Shown: one piece after another, positions 19,282-27,286 of the stretch | Numbering within the stretch: the stretch's first letter is position 1 | How the letters are laid out: each line of letters starts with the position of its first letter | From: Nonomuraea gerenzanensis | GTDB lineage: Bacteria > Actinomycetota > Actinomycetes > Streptosporangiales > Streptosporangiaceae | Reading direction: 5' to 3' | Length of the DNA: 64,000 nt | NCBI RefSeq assembly: GCF_020215645.1 | Contig: NZ_CP084058.1 | Location: 4,216,001-4,280,000 of the forward strand | Notes under the pieces: model-generated | Told to the model about the DNA's origin: nothing | The model's input: the letters and a program-made list of their open reading frames with translations, nothing else | The model's database searches: none | Program-made: the position numbers and the translations under genes

Positions 19282-21344
19282 CGCTTGCTCCCCTCGTGAC
19301 GCGCCACCGCCGCGGCCTCGCCCCGGCCCGGCCCGTCGCCGTCCGCCGGTCCGTCGCCTGACCGGCCGGCGCGCGGGGAGGCGGCGGACGCCGGCAGGTC
19401 GGCAGCGCCTGGCGGGTCAGCGGTGTCCTGCGGTTCAGCGGTGTCCTGCGGCTCAGCGGTGGTGGCCGCCGGCGCGGCGATGATCTGCGGCTCGGTGGCC
19501 TGCGGCTCGGCGGGAGCGTGTGAGTCAGCGGTGGCCTGCCGGTCAGCGGTGGCAGCTGGCGCGGCGGTGGCCTGCCGGTCAGCGGTGGCCTCCGGCTCAG
19601 CGGTGGCCCGCCGTTCAGCGGTGGAGTGCGGGTCGGCGGTGATGGGGGTGCGGTGGGTGGTGTCGGAGATGACGCGGCCCTCGTGGATGCGGATGACGCG
19701 GTCGGCGAGGTCGATCATGGCGGGCCGGTGCGCGACGATGACGGCCGTGCGACCGCGGGACAGCTCCGCGGTGCCCGACACCACCGCGGCCTCGCTGCGC
19801 CCGTCCAGCCGGGCCGTGGGCTCGTCCAGCAGCAGCACCGACGCGCCCGGCCGGCAGAAGGCGCGGGCCAGGGCGATGCGCTGGCGCTGGCCGGCCGAGA
19901 GGTTGGTGCCGCGCTCGCCCAGCACCGTGTCGAACCCCTGGGGCAGGGACGCCACGAAGTCCGCGTGCGCCGCCGCCGCGGCCCTGCGCACGTCGTCCGG
20001 AGAGGCCGAGGGCGCGCCGAGCCGGATGTTGTCGGCGACCGACGTGGCGAACAGGTGCGGCCGCTGCGCCACGAACGCCAGCCGGGCCCGCCAGCTCGCC
20101 AGGTCGAGGTCGCGCAGGTCCGTGCCGTCCACCAGGACGCGGCCCTCGGACGGCTGGACGAAGCCGAGGATGAGGTGCAGCAGGGTGCTCTTGCCGCCAC
20201 CGCTCTCACCGACCAGGGCGACCCGCTCGCGCGGCCGGATGGTGAGCGAGACGTTCTCCAGCGCGGCGCCGTCGCGGCCGGGATAGCGCACGGTGACGTT
20301 CTCCAGCCGGATCTCCGGCGCCTCACGGCCGCTCTCCGGCGCCTCACGCCCGCTCTCACCGGCGGTCCCCGCCGCCCCGCGCTCACCGGCCGTCTCCGGG
20401 CCCGGCTCGTCCCCGGCCCGATCCAATACGGCGAAGGCCGCGTTGGCGGCGGCCACCCCCTCCATGGAGGCGTGGAACCGCGTCCCCATGGCCCGAAGCG
20501 GCAGGTACGCCTCCGGCGCCAGCAGCAGCACCAGCAACGCCGTCGTCAGATCCAGCGACCCCCCGAGCAGCCGCAGCCCGACCGGCACCGCCACCAGCGC
20601 CAGCGACAGCGACGCGCACAGCTCCAGCACCAGCGACGACAGGAACGCCACCCGCAACGTGCGCATGGTGGCGGAGCGGTGCGCGTCGGCGATCTGCTGG
20701 ATGACGGTGGCCTGGTAGCGGGCCCGGCCGAAGGCGCGCAGGGTGGGCAGGCCGCGCACCACGTCGAGGAAGTGCCCGCCGAGCCGCGACAGCGCCACGA
20801 ACTGCCGCTCGGTGACGGCCTTCGTGGTCATCCCGACCAGCGCGCCGAAGACGGGGATGAGCGGCAGCGTGACCAGCACGATCACCGCGCTGGCCAGGTC
20901 GGCGGCGAACAGCCGGACGAGGACGGCCACGGGCACCACGGCGGCCACCGCGATGGAGGGCAGGTAGCCGGTCAGGTAGTTGTCGAGCCCGTCGAGGCCG
21001 CGCCCCGCCAGCGTGACCAGCTCGCCGGAGCGGTGCGCGGTGAGTCGGGCGGGGCCGAGCTCGCGCAGCCGCTCCAGCAGCCGGTGCCGCAGGGCGGACT
21101 TCACGCCGGTGGCGCCGCGCCCGGCGAAGACGCCCTGCGTCCACGCCAGCAGTGCCCGCACGCCCACCACCGCCGCCAGCACGGCCAGCGCCCCGGTGGC
21201 GAAGCGGCCGGACAGCACCCCGGCCAGCAGCTCGGCCTGCACCAGCACGAGCAGCCCCGCCAGCACGGCGGCGGCCAAGGTGACGCCCAGGTGGAGGCGG
21301 ACCGAGCGCTCGGCCCGCATGAGTGAAGTCAGACCCTTGTGCAC
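19278..21344 (-). CDS. cydD: Thiol reductant ABC exporter subunit CydD
   Basis: 688 aa. It has a membrane domain (about 10-310), a nucleotide-binding domain with Walker A GESGGGKST, signature LSAGQRQRIALARAF and Walker B VLLLDEPTARLD, and then an unusual ~115-residue Ala/Thr/Glu-rich tail (ATAEPEATADRQATAAP) that is predicted to be disordered. The called start is GTG 21344, seven bases after the cydB stop; ATG 21321 is an alternative with a better-placed AAGGG. It forms the heterodimeric exporter with CydC. Confidence 0.92.
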   Translation of the reverse strand: MHKGLTSLMRAERSVRLHLGVTLAAAVLAGLLVLVQAELLAGVLSGRFATGALAVLAAVVGVRALLAWTQGVFAGRGATGVKSALRHRLLERLRELGPARLTAHRSGELVTLAGRGLDGLDNYLTGYLPSIAVAAVVPVAVLVRLFAADLASAVIVLVTLPLIPVFGALVGMTTKAVTERQFVALSRLGGHFLDVVRGLPTLRAFGRARYQATVIQQIADAHRSATMRTLRVAFLSSLVLELCASLSLALVAVPVGLRLLGGSLDLTTALLVLLLAPEAYLPLRAMGTRFHASMEGVAAANAAFAVLDRAGDEPGPETAGERGAAGTAGESGREAPESGREAPEIRLENVTVRYPGRDGAALENVSLTIRPRERVALVGESGGGKSTLLHLILGFVQPSEGRVLVDGTDLRDLDLASWRARLAFVAQRPHLFATSVADNIRLGAPSASPDDVRRAAAAAHADFVASLPQGFDTVLGERGTNLSAGQRQRIALARAFCRPGASVLLLDEPTARLDGRSEAAVVSGTAELSRGRTAVIVAHRPAMIDLADRVIRIHEGRVISDTTHRTPITADPHSTAERRATAEPEATADRQATAAPAATADRQATADSHAPAEPQATEPQIIAAPAATTAEPQDTAEPQDTADPPGAADLPASAASPRAGRSGDGPADGDGPGRGEAAAVARHEGSKR
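19415..19640. repeat. Imperfect GCGGTG-rich repeat tract at the 3' end of cydD
   Basis: At least eight imperfect copies of an 18-24-bp element containing TCAGCGGTG encode the Ala/Thr/Glu tail of CydD. The copies at the 5' side of this tract (19415-19455) are the most alike. Confidence 0.8.
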
Positions 21345-21350
21345 GTGCCC

Positions 21351-22115
21351 TCAGAAGAACGACGGGAGACGGAAGGCGTCCTTGCCTGGCCGGAAAGTGC
21401 GCCATACCCATACTTGCGCGCCCAGCATGACGGGTGCGAACGGCAGGACCATGACACTGAGCACATCCAGTGTGCCAGCGGGCGCGCTGTGCTCCAGCAG
21501 GTACGGCATCGCGCCCCCCAGCACCCCCAGCACGGGCAGCGCGGCGAGGACCCCCGTCACCAGCAGCACCCGCCCCGGCCTGGTGACGCCGAACGTGCCC
21601 GGCGTCCGCCAGCCCAGGAACGTCCAGCCGTGGAAGGCGAACAGCAGCGTCACCACCAGGCCGAGCAGGAGCCCGAGCGGGTGCACGGGCGAGGACTCGA
21701 AGCCGGTGGCGGCGGCGTACAGGGCCATGCCCCAGCCCACGGACAGCCCCAGGGAGCCGAACGCGATGGCCGCGTCCCAGCAGCCCCGCCAGGCGGAGCC
21801 GTCCAGCCTGCGGCGGAACCACAGCCCGGCGTCCCGCAGCACCCAGCACAGCAGCATGGCCACGACCAGCGGGTACAGCCCGAACAGCACCTCGCCTTCG
21901 AGGAGCGGGTAGACGCCGAACAGGGTCCCGGCCACCGCCACCAGCCACACCTCGTTGGCCAGCACGTACGGGGCGATGGCGGCGACCATCCTGTCCCGGC
22001 TCCCGCGCGTCCTGCCCAGCACCGGCAGCAGCAGCCCCACGCCCAGGTCGAAGCCTTCGAGCGCGAAGTAGCCGGCCAGCAGCGCCGTGAAGACGGCGAA
22101 CCAGATCACTTCCAT
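21351..22115 (-). CDS. cydB: Cytochrome bd oxidase subunit II (CydB), short form
   Basis: 254 aa from ATG 22115; typical CydB has about 330-380. The N-terminal half is conserved (FALEGFDLGVGLLLP, NEVWLVAVAGTLFGVYP, HPLGLLLGLVVTLLFAFHGWTFLGWRT). The segment after the HGWTFLGWRT region is abbreviated, apparently losing about two membrane helices before the terminal APVMLGAQVWVWRTF helix. It pairs with CydA in a quinol oxidase in the membrane. There is no sign of a frameshift, so the shortness looks native. Confidence 0.88.
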   Translation of the reverse strand: MEVIWFAVFTALLAGYFALEGFDLGVGLLLPVLGRTRGSRDRMVAAIAPYVLANEVWLVAVAGTLFGVYPLLEGEVLFGLYPLVVAMLLCWVLRDAGLWFRRRLDGSAWRGCWDAAIAFGSLGLSVGWGMALYAAATGFESSPVHPLGLLLGLVVTLLFAFHGWTFLGWRTPGTFGVTRPGRVLLVTGVLAALPVLGVLGGAMPYLLEHSAPAGTLDVLSVMVLPFAPVMLGAQVWVWRTFRPGKDAFRLPSFF

Positions 22116-22129
22116 ATCGGGGACACTCC

Positions 22130-23296
22130 TCAGTGGCTCAGCGCGGGGGTGGGCGGCTCTTCGCGGGCGCCGAGGTCGAGGGCGCGCGGGCCGCGCCTGA
22201 TCACCCGGGCGATGAGCACGTAGTCGACGACGGCCAGCAGCCCCAGCACGGCGGCGAACCCGATCAGCGAGGTCGTCACCATCCCCCGCGTCAGGCCGGG
22301 CGACAGGGCGTCGGCCACGGTGAGCCGCTCCCAGATCATCCACGGCTGGCGGCCGATCTCCCTGGCCATCCAGCCGAGGATGGACAGCACGAACGGCAGC
22401 GGCGTCATCGCGATCAGGATCGGATGCGTCCACCGCGCCCGCGGCAGGATCCCGATCATCGGCAGCATCACAAGCAGCACGACGAGCCCCAGCAACTGCC
22501 CGAACTCGATCATGAACCCGAGCCCGGTGGCGGCGAGCGGGTTGTGGCTGCCGAACTTGTCCTCGGGGACGGCGGCGAACTGGGCGTACCCGAAGCCCAT
22601 GGTCAGCACGATGCCGATGGCCGCCGTGACCACGCCCGTCCGCAGCGACCGGCCGAAGAACTCGGCCTCCCCGGCCCCGCGCCGCAGCCGGTAGGCGCTG
22701 GCGCCCACCAGCACCATGCCCCCGGTGAACAGCCCGGCCCCGATCACGTGCGGGAAGGCGAAGACCAGGGCCTCGTTCGTGAGCAGCGCGCCGAAGTCGA
22801 CCAGCTCCATCCGGCCGTCGCCGAGGACGGCCCCCGCCGGGTTCTGCAGGAACGAGTTGGCCACCATGATGAAGAAGGCGCTCGCGTACGCCGTCAGCGT
22901 CACGAGCCAGATGCACGCCAGGTGCGCCCATTTGGGCAGCCGGTGCCAGCCGAAGATCCACAGGCCGAGGAACGTGGACTCCAGGAAGAAGGCGACCAGC
23001 GTCTCCATGGCCAGCGGCGCGCCGAACACGTCGCCCGCGTAGTGCGACAGCCCGCTCCACGCCAGCCCGAACTGGAACTCCATCACCAGCCCGGTCACGA
23101 TGCCGAGCGCGTAGTTGATGACGTAGATCTGCCCCCAGAACCGCGTCATGCCCTCGTGCACCGGCCTGCCCGACAGCGCCCACCGGGTGTGCATGATGGC
23201 CACCAGCGGCGCCAGGCCCAGCGTGAGCACCACGAACAGGAAGTGCAGGCTGCCCGTCACCGCGAACTGTGTCCGTGCCAGATCCAGTACGTCCAT
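22130..23296 (-). CDS. cydA: Cytochrome bd oxidase subunit I (CydA), short form with minimal Q-loop
   Basis: 388 aa from ATG 23296, chosen because GGAG lies five bases upstream; GTG 23302 is also possible. Typical CydA is about 450-520 aa. H18, H183, E98 and E106 fall where the E. coli haem ligands H19 and H186 and the acidic residues E99 and E107 lie, and GRQPW (315-319) is present. The extracytoplasmic Q-loop that binds quinol, about 140 residues in E. coli, is reduced to roughly 25 residues (236-260). The haem b558 Met region reads LGFMIEFGQLL, with Glu264 aligning by eye to the E. coli Met393. It is the first gene of cydABDC. Confidence 0.88.
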   Translation of the reverse strand: MDVLDLARTQFAVTGSLHFLFVVLTLGLAPLVAIMHTRWALSGRPVHEGMTRFWGQIYVINYALGIVTGLVMEFQFGLAWSGLSHYAGDVFGAPLAMETLVAFFLESTFLGLWIFGWHRLPKWAHLACIWLVTLTAYASAFFIMVANSFLQNPAGAVLGDGRMELVDFGALLTNEALVFAFPHVIGAGLFTGGMVLVGASAYRLRRGAGEAEFFGRSLRTGVVTAAIGIVLTMGFGYAQFAAVPEDKFGSHNPLAATGLGFMIEFGQLLGLVVLLVMLPMIGILPRARWTHPILIAMTPLPFVLSILGWMAREIGRQPWMIWERLTVADALSPGLTRGMVTTSLIGFAAVLGLLAVVDYVLIARVIRRGPRALDLGAREEPPTPALSH

Positions 23297-23319
23297 GACC
23301 ACTCCGTTATTGTGCCTAC

Positions 23320-23346
23320 CTACATATAGACAGCCTACATGTAGAC
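23320..23346. promoter_or_regulatory. Tandem PadR-type operators between cydA and padR
   Basis: CTACATATAGAC (23320-23331) and CTACATGTAGAC (23335-23346) are direct repeats with a 15-bp period, the second containing the palindrome CTACATGTAG; a degraded third copy (GGCTACTTAG) follows. They lie in the 86-bp divergent promoter region. PadR regulators usually bind ATGT/ACAT-containing palindromes, so the neighbouring PadR is the likely ligand. Confidence 0.7.
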
Positions 23347-23382
23347 TGGCTACTTAGCGGAACGGTGTCTAGGATCAGAGGC

Positions 23383-23718
23383 ATGAACCCGGATGCGCTG
23401 CGCGGGCACATGGACGCCCTGTTGCTCTCAGTGCTGGAGCGCGAGCCGCTGCACGGCTACGCCATCATCGAGGCGCTGCAGCAACGCAGCGGAGGCGCGC
23501 TCAACGTGCCGACGGGCACCGTCTACCCGGCGCTGCGCAGGCTGGAGCGCATCGGCTACCTGTCGAGCGAGTGGGCGACGGTGGGCGGGCGCAAGCGGCG
23601 CACGTACCGGCTGACCGACTCGGGCAGGAGGCAGCTCCAGGGGGAGCGGTCGGCCTGGCAGGAGTTCACCAGCGTGATCGGCAGCGTCCTGCGGGCGGAG
23701 GCGAGCGCCGTGCGCTGA
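23383..23718 (+). CDS. PadR-family transcriptional regulator
   Basis: 111 aa from ATG 23383, preceded by AGAGG. It shows the PadR winged helix (LLSVLEREPLHGYAIIEAL, TGTVYPALRRLERIGYLSSEW, GGRKRRTYRLT). It is divergent from cydA with tandem operator-like boxes between them, and convergent with a HAAS-domain membrane gene of the type that usually accompanies PadR. It probably represses itself and perhaps cydABDC. Confidence 0.92.
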   Translation: MNPDALRGHMDALLLSVLEREPLHGYAIIEALQQRSGGALNVPTGTVYPALRRLERIGYLSSEWATVGGRKRRTYRLTDSGRRQLQGERSAWQEFTSVIGSVLRAEASAVR

Positions 23719-23771
23719 GCCGCGCCAGTCGTACGCCGTGAGCCGCGCCAGTCGTACGCCGTGAGCCGCGC
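23716..23771. repeat. 23-bp tandem repeat (2.4 copies) between convergent genes
   Basis: The unit begins at the padR stop codon (TGAGCCGCGCCAGTCG...), repeats perfectly at 23739 and partly at 23762. The array ends at the stop codon of the convergent gene, so it fills the whole intergenic space. Confidence 0.95.
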
Positions 23772-24436
23772 TACTGGTGCTCGGCCGCCCGCGTGATGCG
23801 CACGCACCGCGAGGCGCAGTAGATCTGGATCGCCCACATGGCCGAGGTCACCACGTTCGCCAGCAGCGCGGGCAGGCCGTGCAGGGTGTTGGGTGAGTCC
23901 ATGCCGAAGGTCATCAGCATGCTCAGCGCCGCCGTGATCGGCAGCGAGGCGAAGACCAGCACGCCCAGCGACCTGGTCGCCAGCCGGGGCCGGCGCAGCC
24001 AGCGCGCGCCCCGGCTCAGCGCGAACAGCACGAGCCCGCCGTACAGGCCGGTGCCGAGCTGGACGAGGTCGAGCAGCTTGGAGGCGGGGGAGTACCACCA
24101 CGGCTGGCTGAGCCAGGTCTGGTCGGTGCCGGGAAAGATCCGCCACAGCATCGACCACATGGCCACGGTGAGCGGCACGCTGATGAACAGCAGCACCCCG
24201 AGCCGCCGCCCCGCGACGGCGGTCAGCTCCGCCTGGTAGCCGGGCGCGACCTCGCGGACCTCGCCGAACTCCGCCACCGCCAGCCGCTCGGCCTCCGCCC
24301 GCGGCAGGCCGCCTGCCTCGAACGCCTCGGCGGTGTCGACCAGGCTGTCGCGAGCCTCGACGACCAGGTCGCGCTTGGCGCCGCGCGGCCCGCTCAGGGC
24401 GCCGTCGAGCTCGGCCACGTAGTCGTCGATGAGCAT
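23771..24436 (-). CDS. HAAS/permease-prefix-domain membrane protein
   Basis: 221 aa. Residues 1-70 resemble the HAAS/DUF1700 helical domain (DDYVAELDGAL, RAEAERLAVAEFGEVREVAPGYQ), followed by four or five membrane spans. Such proteins are usually encoded beside PadR regulators and are thought to affect PadR or envelope functions; here the two genes are convergent. No catalytic motif is seen. Confidence 0.8.
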   Translation of the reverse strand: MLIDDYVAELDGALSGPRGAKRDLVVEARDSLVDTAEAFEAGGLPRAEAERLAVAEFGEVREVAPGYQAELTAVAGRRLGVLLFISVPLTVAMWSMLWRIFPGTDQTWLSQPWWYSPASKLLDLVQLGTGLYGGLVLFALSRGARWLRRPRLATRSLGVLVFASLPITAALSMLMTFGMDSPNTLHGLPALLANVVTSAMWAIQIYCASRCVRITRAAEHQ

Positions 24437-24500
24437 GGCCCCCAGTCTACGGACGGCGATCTAGGGGGTCCATCGGGGAGCACCCTGAGATTGGTCCGGG

Positions 24501-24530
24501 TTGTCATGTAGGAAAATTCCTACGTATAGT
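24501..24530 (+). promoter_or_regulatory. Promoter with embedded operator for the VOC-ArsR-SRPBCC operon
   Basis: TTGTCA (24501-24506), an 18-bp spacer and TATAGT (24525-24530). The perfect palindrome GTAGGAA-AA-TTCCTAC (24508-24523) fills the spacer almost exactly, so a repressor bound there would block RNA polymerase. The predicted start of transcription falls on or next to ATG 24538, which implies a leaderless mRNA. Confidence 0.75.
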
Positions 24531-24537
24531 GGCTGAC

Positions 24538-24915
24538 ATGCTCATCTCCTCCGTTCTCACGGTCACCGTGCCGGTCGCCGACCAGGAAGGCGCGCTCGGC
24601 TTCTACGCCGGCGTGCTGGGCTTCGAGGTCCGCACCGACAACCCGTTCCCGATGGGCCGCTGGCTCACCGTCGCGCCCAAGGGCGCCGCGACCACGCTGC
24701 TGCTGGCCTCCTGGTTCCCCGGGATGGCGCCGATCGGCGGCCTCGTGCTGGGCGCCCCCGACCTCGACGCGCTGGCCGCCGCGCTCCAGGAGGGCGGGAT
24801 CGCCTTCGAGGGGCCCAGTGAGCAGGCGTGGGGCCGTCAGCTGCTCTTCCACGACCCGTTCGGCAACGGATTCGTGGTCAGCGAGATGGCCGGCGAGACG
24901 GTCAGCTGGACGTGA
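24538..24915 (+). CDS. VOC (glyoxalase/bleomycin-resistance) family protein
   Basis: 125 aa. A single VOC domain has two beta-alpha-beta repeats (LTVTVPVADQEGALGFYAGVLGF and the terminal FHDPFGNGFVVSE, each the usual module sequence; the first is 23 residues long, its key part is ALGFYAGVLGF). ATG 24538 is chosen because the promoter -10 covers the upstream GTG at 24529; there is no ribosome site, as expected for a leaderless message. It overlaps arsR by 4 bp. It probably sequesters or converts a small toxic compound. Confidence 0.88.
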   Translation: MLISSVLTVTVPVADQEGALGFYAGVLGFEVRTDNPFPMGRWLTVAPKGAATTLLLASWFPGMAPIGGLVLGAPDLDALAAALQEGGIAFEGPSEQAWGRQLLFHDPFGNGFVVSEMAGETVSWT

Positions 24916-25256
24916 GCGCCGATCACGTGTTCACCGCCCTGGCCAGCCCGGCCAGGCGCGAGCTGCTGCGCCTGCTGCTCGACGAGGGCGCCCAGCCCGC
25001 CGGGCGGCTGGCCGAGCGGTTCGACATGAGCAGGCCCAGCGTGTCGGAGCACCTCAAGGTGCTCAAGGACGCCGGGCTCGTGGCCGAGACCCGCAAGGGC
25101 AGGGAGCGGCACTACCGGCTGGAGGCGGCGCCTCTCATGGAGATCCGCGACTGGCTCACCCCGTACGAGCGGTTCTGGCGCGAGCGGCTCACCGCACTCA
25201 CCGCGCTCCTCGACGAGATGGAAGAAGATGACGATGGCCCACGAACCGACGGCTGA
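24912..25256 (+). CDS. ArsR-family repressor
   Basis: 114 aa from GTG 24912, overlapping the VOC stop. The winged helix reads LASPARRELLRLLLDEG, AERFDMSRPSVSEHLKVLKD and RKGRERHYRL. No metal-binding cysteines are present, which matches the ArsR subfamily paired with SRPBCC proteins and VOC enzymes. It is the likely ligand of the palindrome in the operon promoter. Confidence 0.93.
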   Translation: MSADHVFTALASPARRELLRLLLDEGAQPAGRLAERFDMSRPSVSEHLKVLKDAGLVAETRKGRERHYRLEAAPLMEIRDWLTPYERFWRERLTALTALLDEMEEDDDGPRTDG

Positions 25257-25695
25257 GGACCTGCGCGCGATCAGGCTCGACCAGTTCATCGCGCATCCGC
25301 CCGCGAAGGTGTGGCGGGCGCTCACCGAGCCCGACCTGGTGGCCCGCTGGCTCATGCCGGGCGACTTCAAGGCGGAGGTGGGCCACCGCTTCACCTTCAC
25401 CACGCAGCCCAAGAAGCAGGTCGGCTTCGACGGGATCGTCCACTGCGAGGTGCTGCGCGTCGAGCCGGAGAAGCTGCTGCGGATCAGCTGGAGCGACGGC
25501 AAGCGGGCCGACTGGACGGTCACCTGGCGGCTGGAGCCCGAGGGGAAGGGCACCCGCCTCTTCCTCGACCATGAGGGCTTCGACCCGGGCGACGAGCTGC
25601 AGCAGCTCTCCCGGCGCATCATGGGCGGCGGCTGGCCGCGCATCTTCGGCGCCATCGAGCGGATCGCCGCGGAGCCGGCGGCGCCACGTCAGTGA
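25228..25695 (+). CDS. SRPBCC/AHSA1-family protein
   Basis: 155 aa, or 153 from the second ATG at 25234. It has the AHSA1 pattern (FIAHPPAKVWRALTEPDLVARWLMPGDF, of which the key part is KVWRALTEP and RWLMPGDF) and the terminal helix GGGWPRIFGAIERIA. It overlaps arsR by 29 bp, so translation is coupled. The fold binds hydrophobic ligands; the ligand is unknown. Its stop overlaps the end of the convergent pentapeptide gene by 7 bp. Confidence 0.9.
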   Translation: MTMAHEPTAEDLRAIRLDQFIAHPPAKVWRALTEPDLVARWLMPGDFKAEVGHRFTFTTQPKKQVGFDGIVHCEVLRVEPEKLLRISWSDGKRADWTVTWRLEPEGKGTRLFLDHEGFDPGDELQQLSRRIMGGGWPRIFGAIERIAAEPAAPRQ

Positions 25696-27092
25696 TGCAG
25701 GGCCGGGCTGACGCTCTCGGCCCTGCCGCCGGCGTGGGAGGTGGAGCTCCACGCCACGGCCGCCGCCATCAGCGCCACCAGCAGCGCGAGCCAGACGGCC
25801 GCCCGGCCCATCCGCATCCCGTAGCCGCACAGCAGCCACGACACCGACAGCCACCACCCGTGACCGGCCTGCCTGCGCATCTCCATGGCGGCGAAGGCGA
25901 AGTCGGCCGAGGTGGCGCTGTCGGCGGGCCGCAGCCCCGCGTAGAGCGCCGCGAGCCGGTCGGGTGAGGCGCCGGGGTCGCCTGGACCGCCGGATCCGCC
26001 GGATCCGCCGGATCCGCCGGGGCCGGAGCGGCGGTCGTGCAGGGGGCGCTCGTCGGCCAGCGCCCGCCGCCGCGAGAACCAGCGCAGCATCGGCCAGCGC
26101 AGGCTCACCCGCACCCCGCGCGGCGTGAGCGCGAACGTGCACTCCTTCACCCGCACCCCGGAGGGATGGGCCAGCCCGGCGAACCGGCACGCCGACAGGT
26201 CCAGCCGGAGCAGCTCCAGACTGGCCGCGTCGACCTGCCGCAGCGACGTCAGCGTGGACCTGCCCCGCCCCATGACGGTGGCGGGCCCGCGCAGCACCGC
26301 GCCCTCCAGGTCGGCCTGCGAGTCCGTCAGCCGCAGGGTCGTGGGCCCCGCCACCTCCACCCGCCGCAGGTCCACACCGCACCGCGCGACCGCCACGTCG
26401 AGCAGCCCGTCGGCGCGCGCCCTGACCGCCGAGAGCCTGCCGGTGGCCGACAGGTAGGCGTCGGCGGCGAAGTGCGCCGACTCGAACCCGGCGTGCCCGC
26501 TGACCTTCCTGAACGACAGCGTGCGGCCGAAGCGGGCCCCTCGGAACGCGGCCCCGTCGCCGAGCCGGGCGCCGTCGAAGGTGGCGTACCCGTCGAACCT
26601 GGCCCGCTCGCAGGAGAGCCCGTGACCGAACGCGGCCTGGCTGAACAGCGCGTCACGCGACATCACGGCCCGGTCGAGCGAGGCGTGCCCGCGCACCGTG
26701 ACCCCGTGGAAGGACAGCTCCCTGGCGAACCGCACGCCGGCCAGCGACACGTTGCCCTCGAACCGGGCGCCGAAGAACGAGGCGAGCCGGTCGAAGCGGG
26801 CACCGTCGAGCGAGACGTCCCCGGCGAACGTCACCCCCGACAGCCTGACGTCGCCGGTGAACCTGGCCCGGTCGAGCCGGGTGCGGCCGGGCCTGCGGCC
26901 GGTGGCCTCCAGCACCCTGGACAGCAGATCGCTGGTGACGGTGGTGCCCCGCAGGTCGAGCAGGCGGCCGGGGGAGAGCTCCGCCAGGGCGGCGCCGAGT
27001 TGTCCGGGTTCGAGGTGAGCCAGGCAGAGGCCCGAAGGCCGGCTAGCGACTCCGGTGCAAGCAGCCGAATACGCGCAGGTGACCCAGTCCAT
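25689..27092 (-). CDS. Pentapeptide-repeat-like protein with C-terminal membrane span
   Basis: 467 aa from ATG 27092; a TTG at 27134 would add 14 residues. An N-terminal Cys/His cluster (C-x5-C-x9-C-x2-H) may bind zinc. Residues ~75-330 are degenerate pentapeptide repeats (ARFDRLASFFGARFEGNVSL) predicted to form a right-handed quadrilateral helix. A Gly/Ser/Pro linker encoded by a 9-bp repeat follows, then a conserved helical region and one C-terminal membrane span (about 440-460). A second protein of the same architecture, differing in sequence, is encoded at 53096. Function unknown. Confidence 0.8.
   Translation of the reverse strand: MDWVTCAYSAACTGVASRPSGLCLAHLEPGQLGAALAELSPGRLLDLRGTTVTSDLLSRVLEATGRRPGRTRLDRARFTGDVRLSGVTFAGDVSLDGARFDRLASFFGARFEGNVSLAGVRFARELSFHGVTVRGHASLDRAVMSRDALFSQAAFGHGLSCERARFDGYATFDGARLGDGAAFRGARFGRTLSFRKVSGHAGFESAHFAADAYLSATGRLSAVRARADGLLDVAVARCGVDLRRVEVAGPTTLRLTDSQADLEGAVLRGPATVMGRGRSTLTSLRQVDAASLELLRLDLSACRFAGLAHPSGVRVKECTFALTPRGVRVSLRWPMLRWFSRRRALADERPLHDRRSGPGGSGGSGGSGGPGDPGASPDRLAALYAGLRPADSATSADFAFAAMEMRRQAGHGWWLSVSWLLCGYGMRMGRAAVWLALLVALMAAAVAWSSTSHAGGRAESVSPALHH
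25988..26022. repeat. 9-bp tandem repeat encoding a Gly-Gly-Ser linker
   Basis: CCGCCGGAT is repeated about four times, giving GGSGGSGGSGG in the pentapeptide protein on the minus strand. Confidence 0.9.
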
Positions 27093-27286
27093 GCATGGGT
27101 GATACCCGCCGGGGCCCACGTCAAGGTTCGCCAATTTTAGGGTCTAAACCCATTTTCAGGGATATATGCAGTCTAAATCGTCCGCTCGGTCACGTGCCGT
27201 GGGCGGCGGCGGGGCATGGAATGCTGGTGTCGGGTACGTGGTTGAGACCGATGCACCGACTATCGACAACGAGCGAGGAGCCACTT

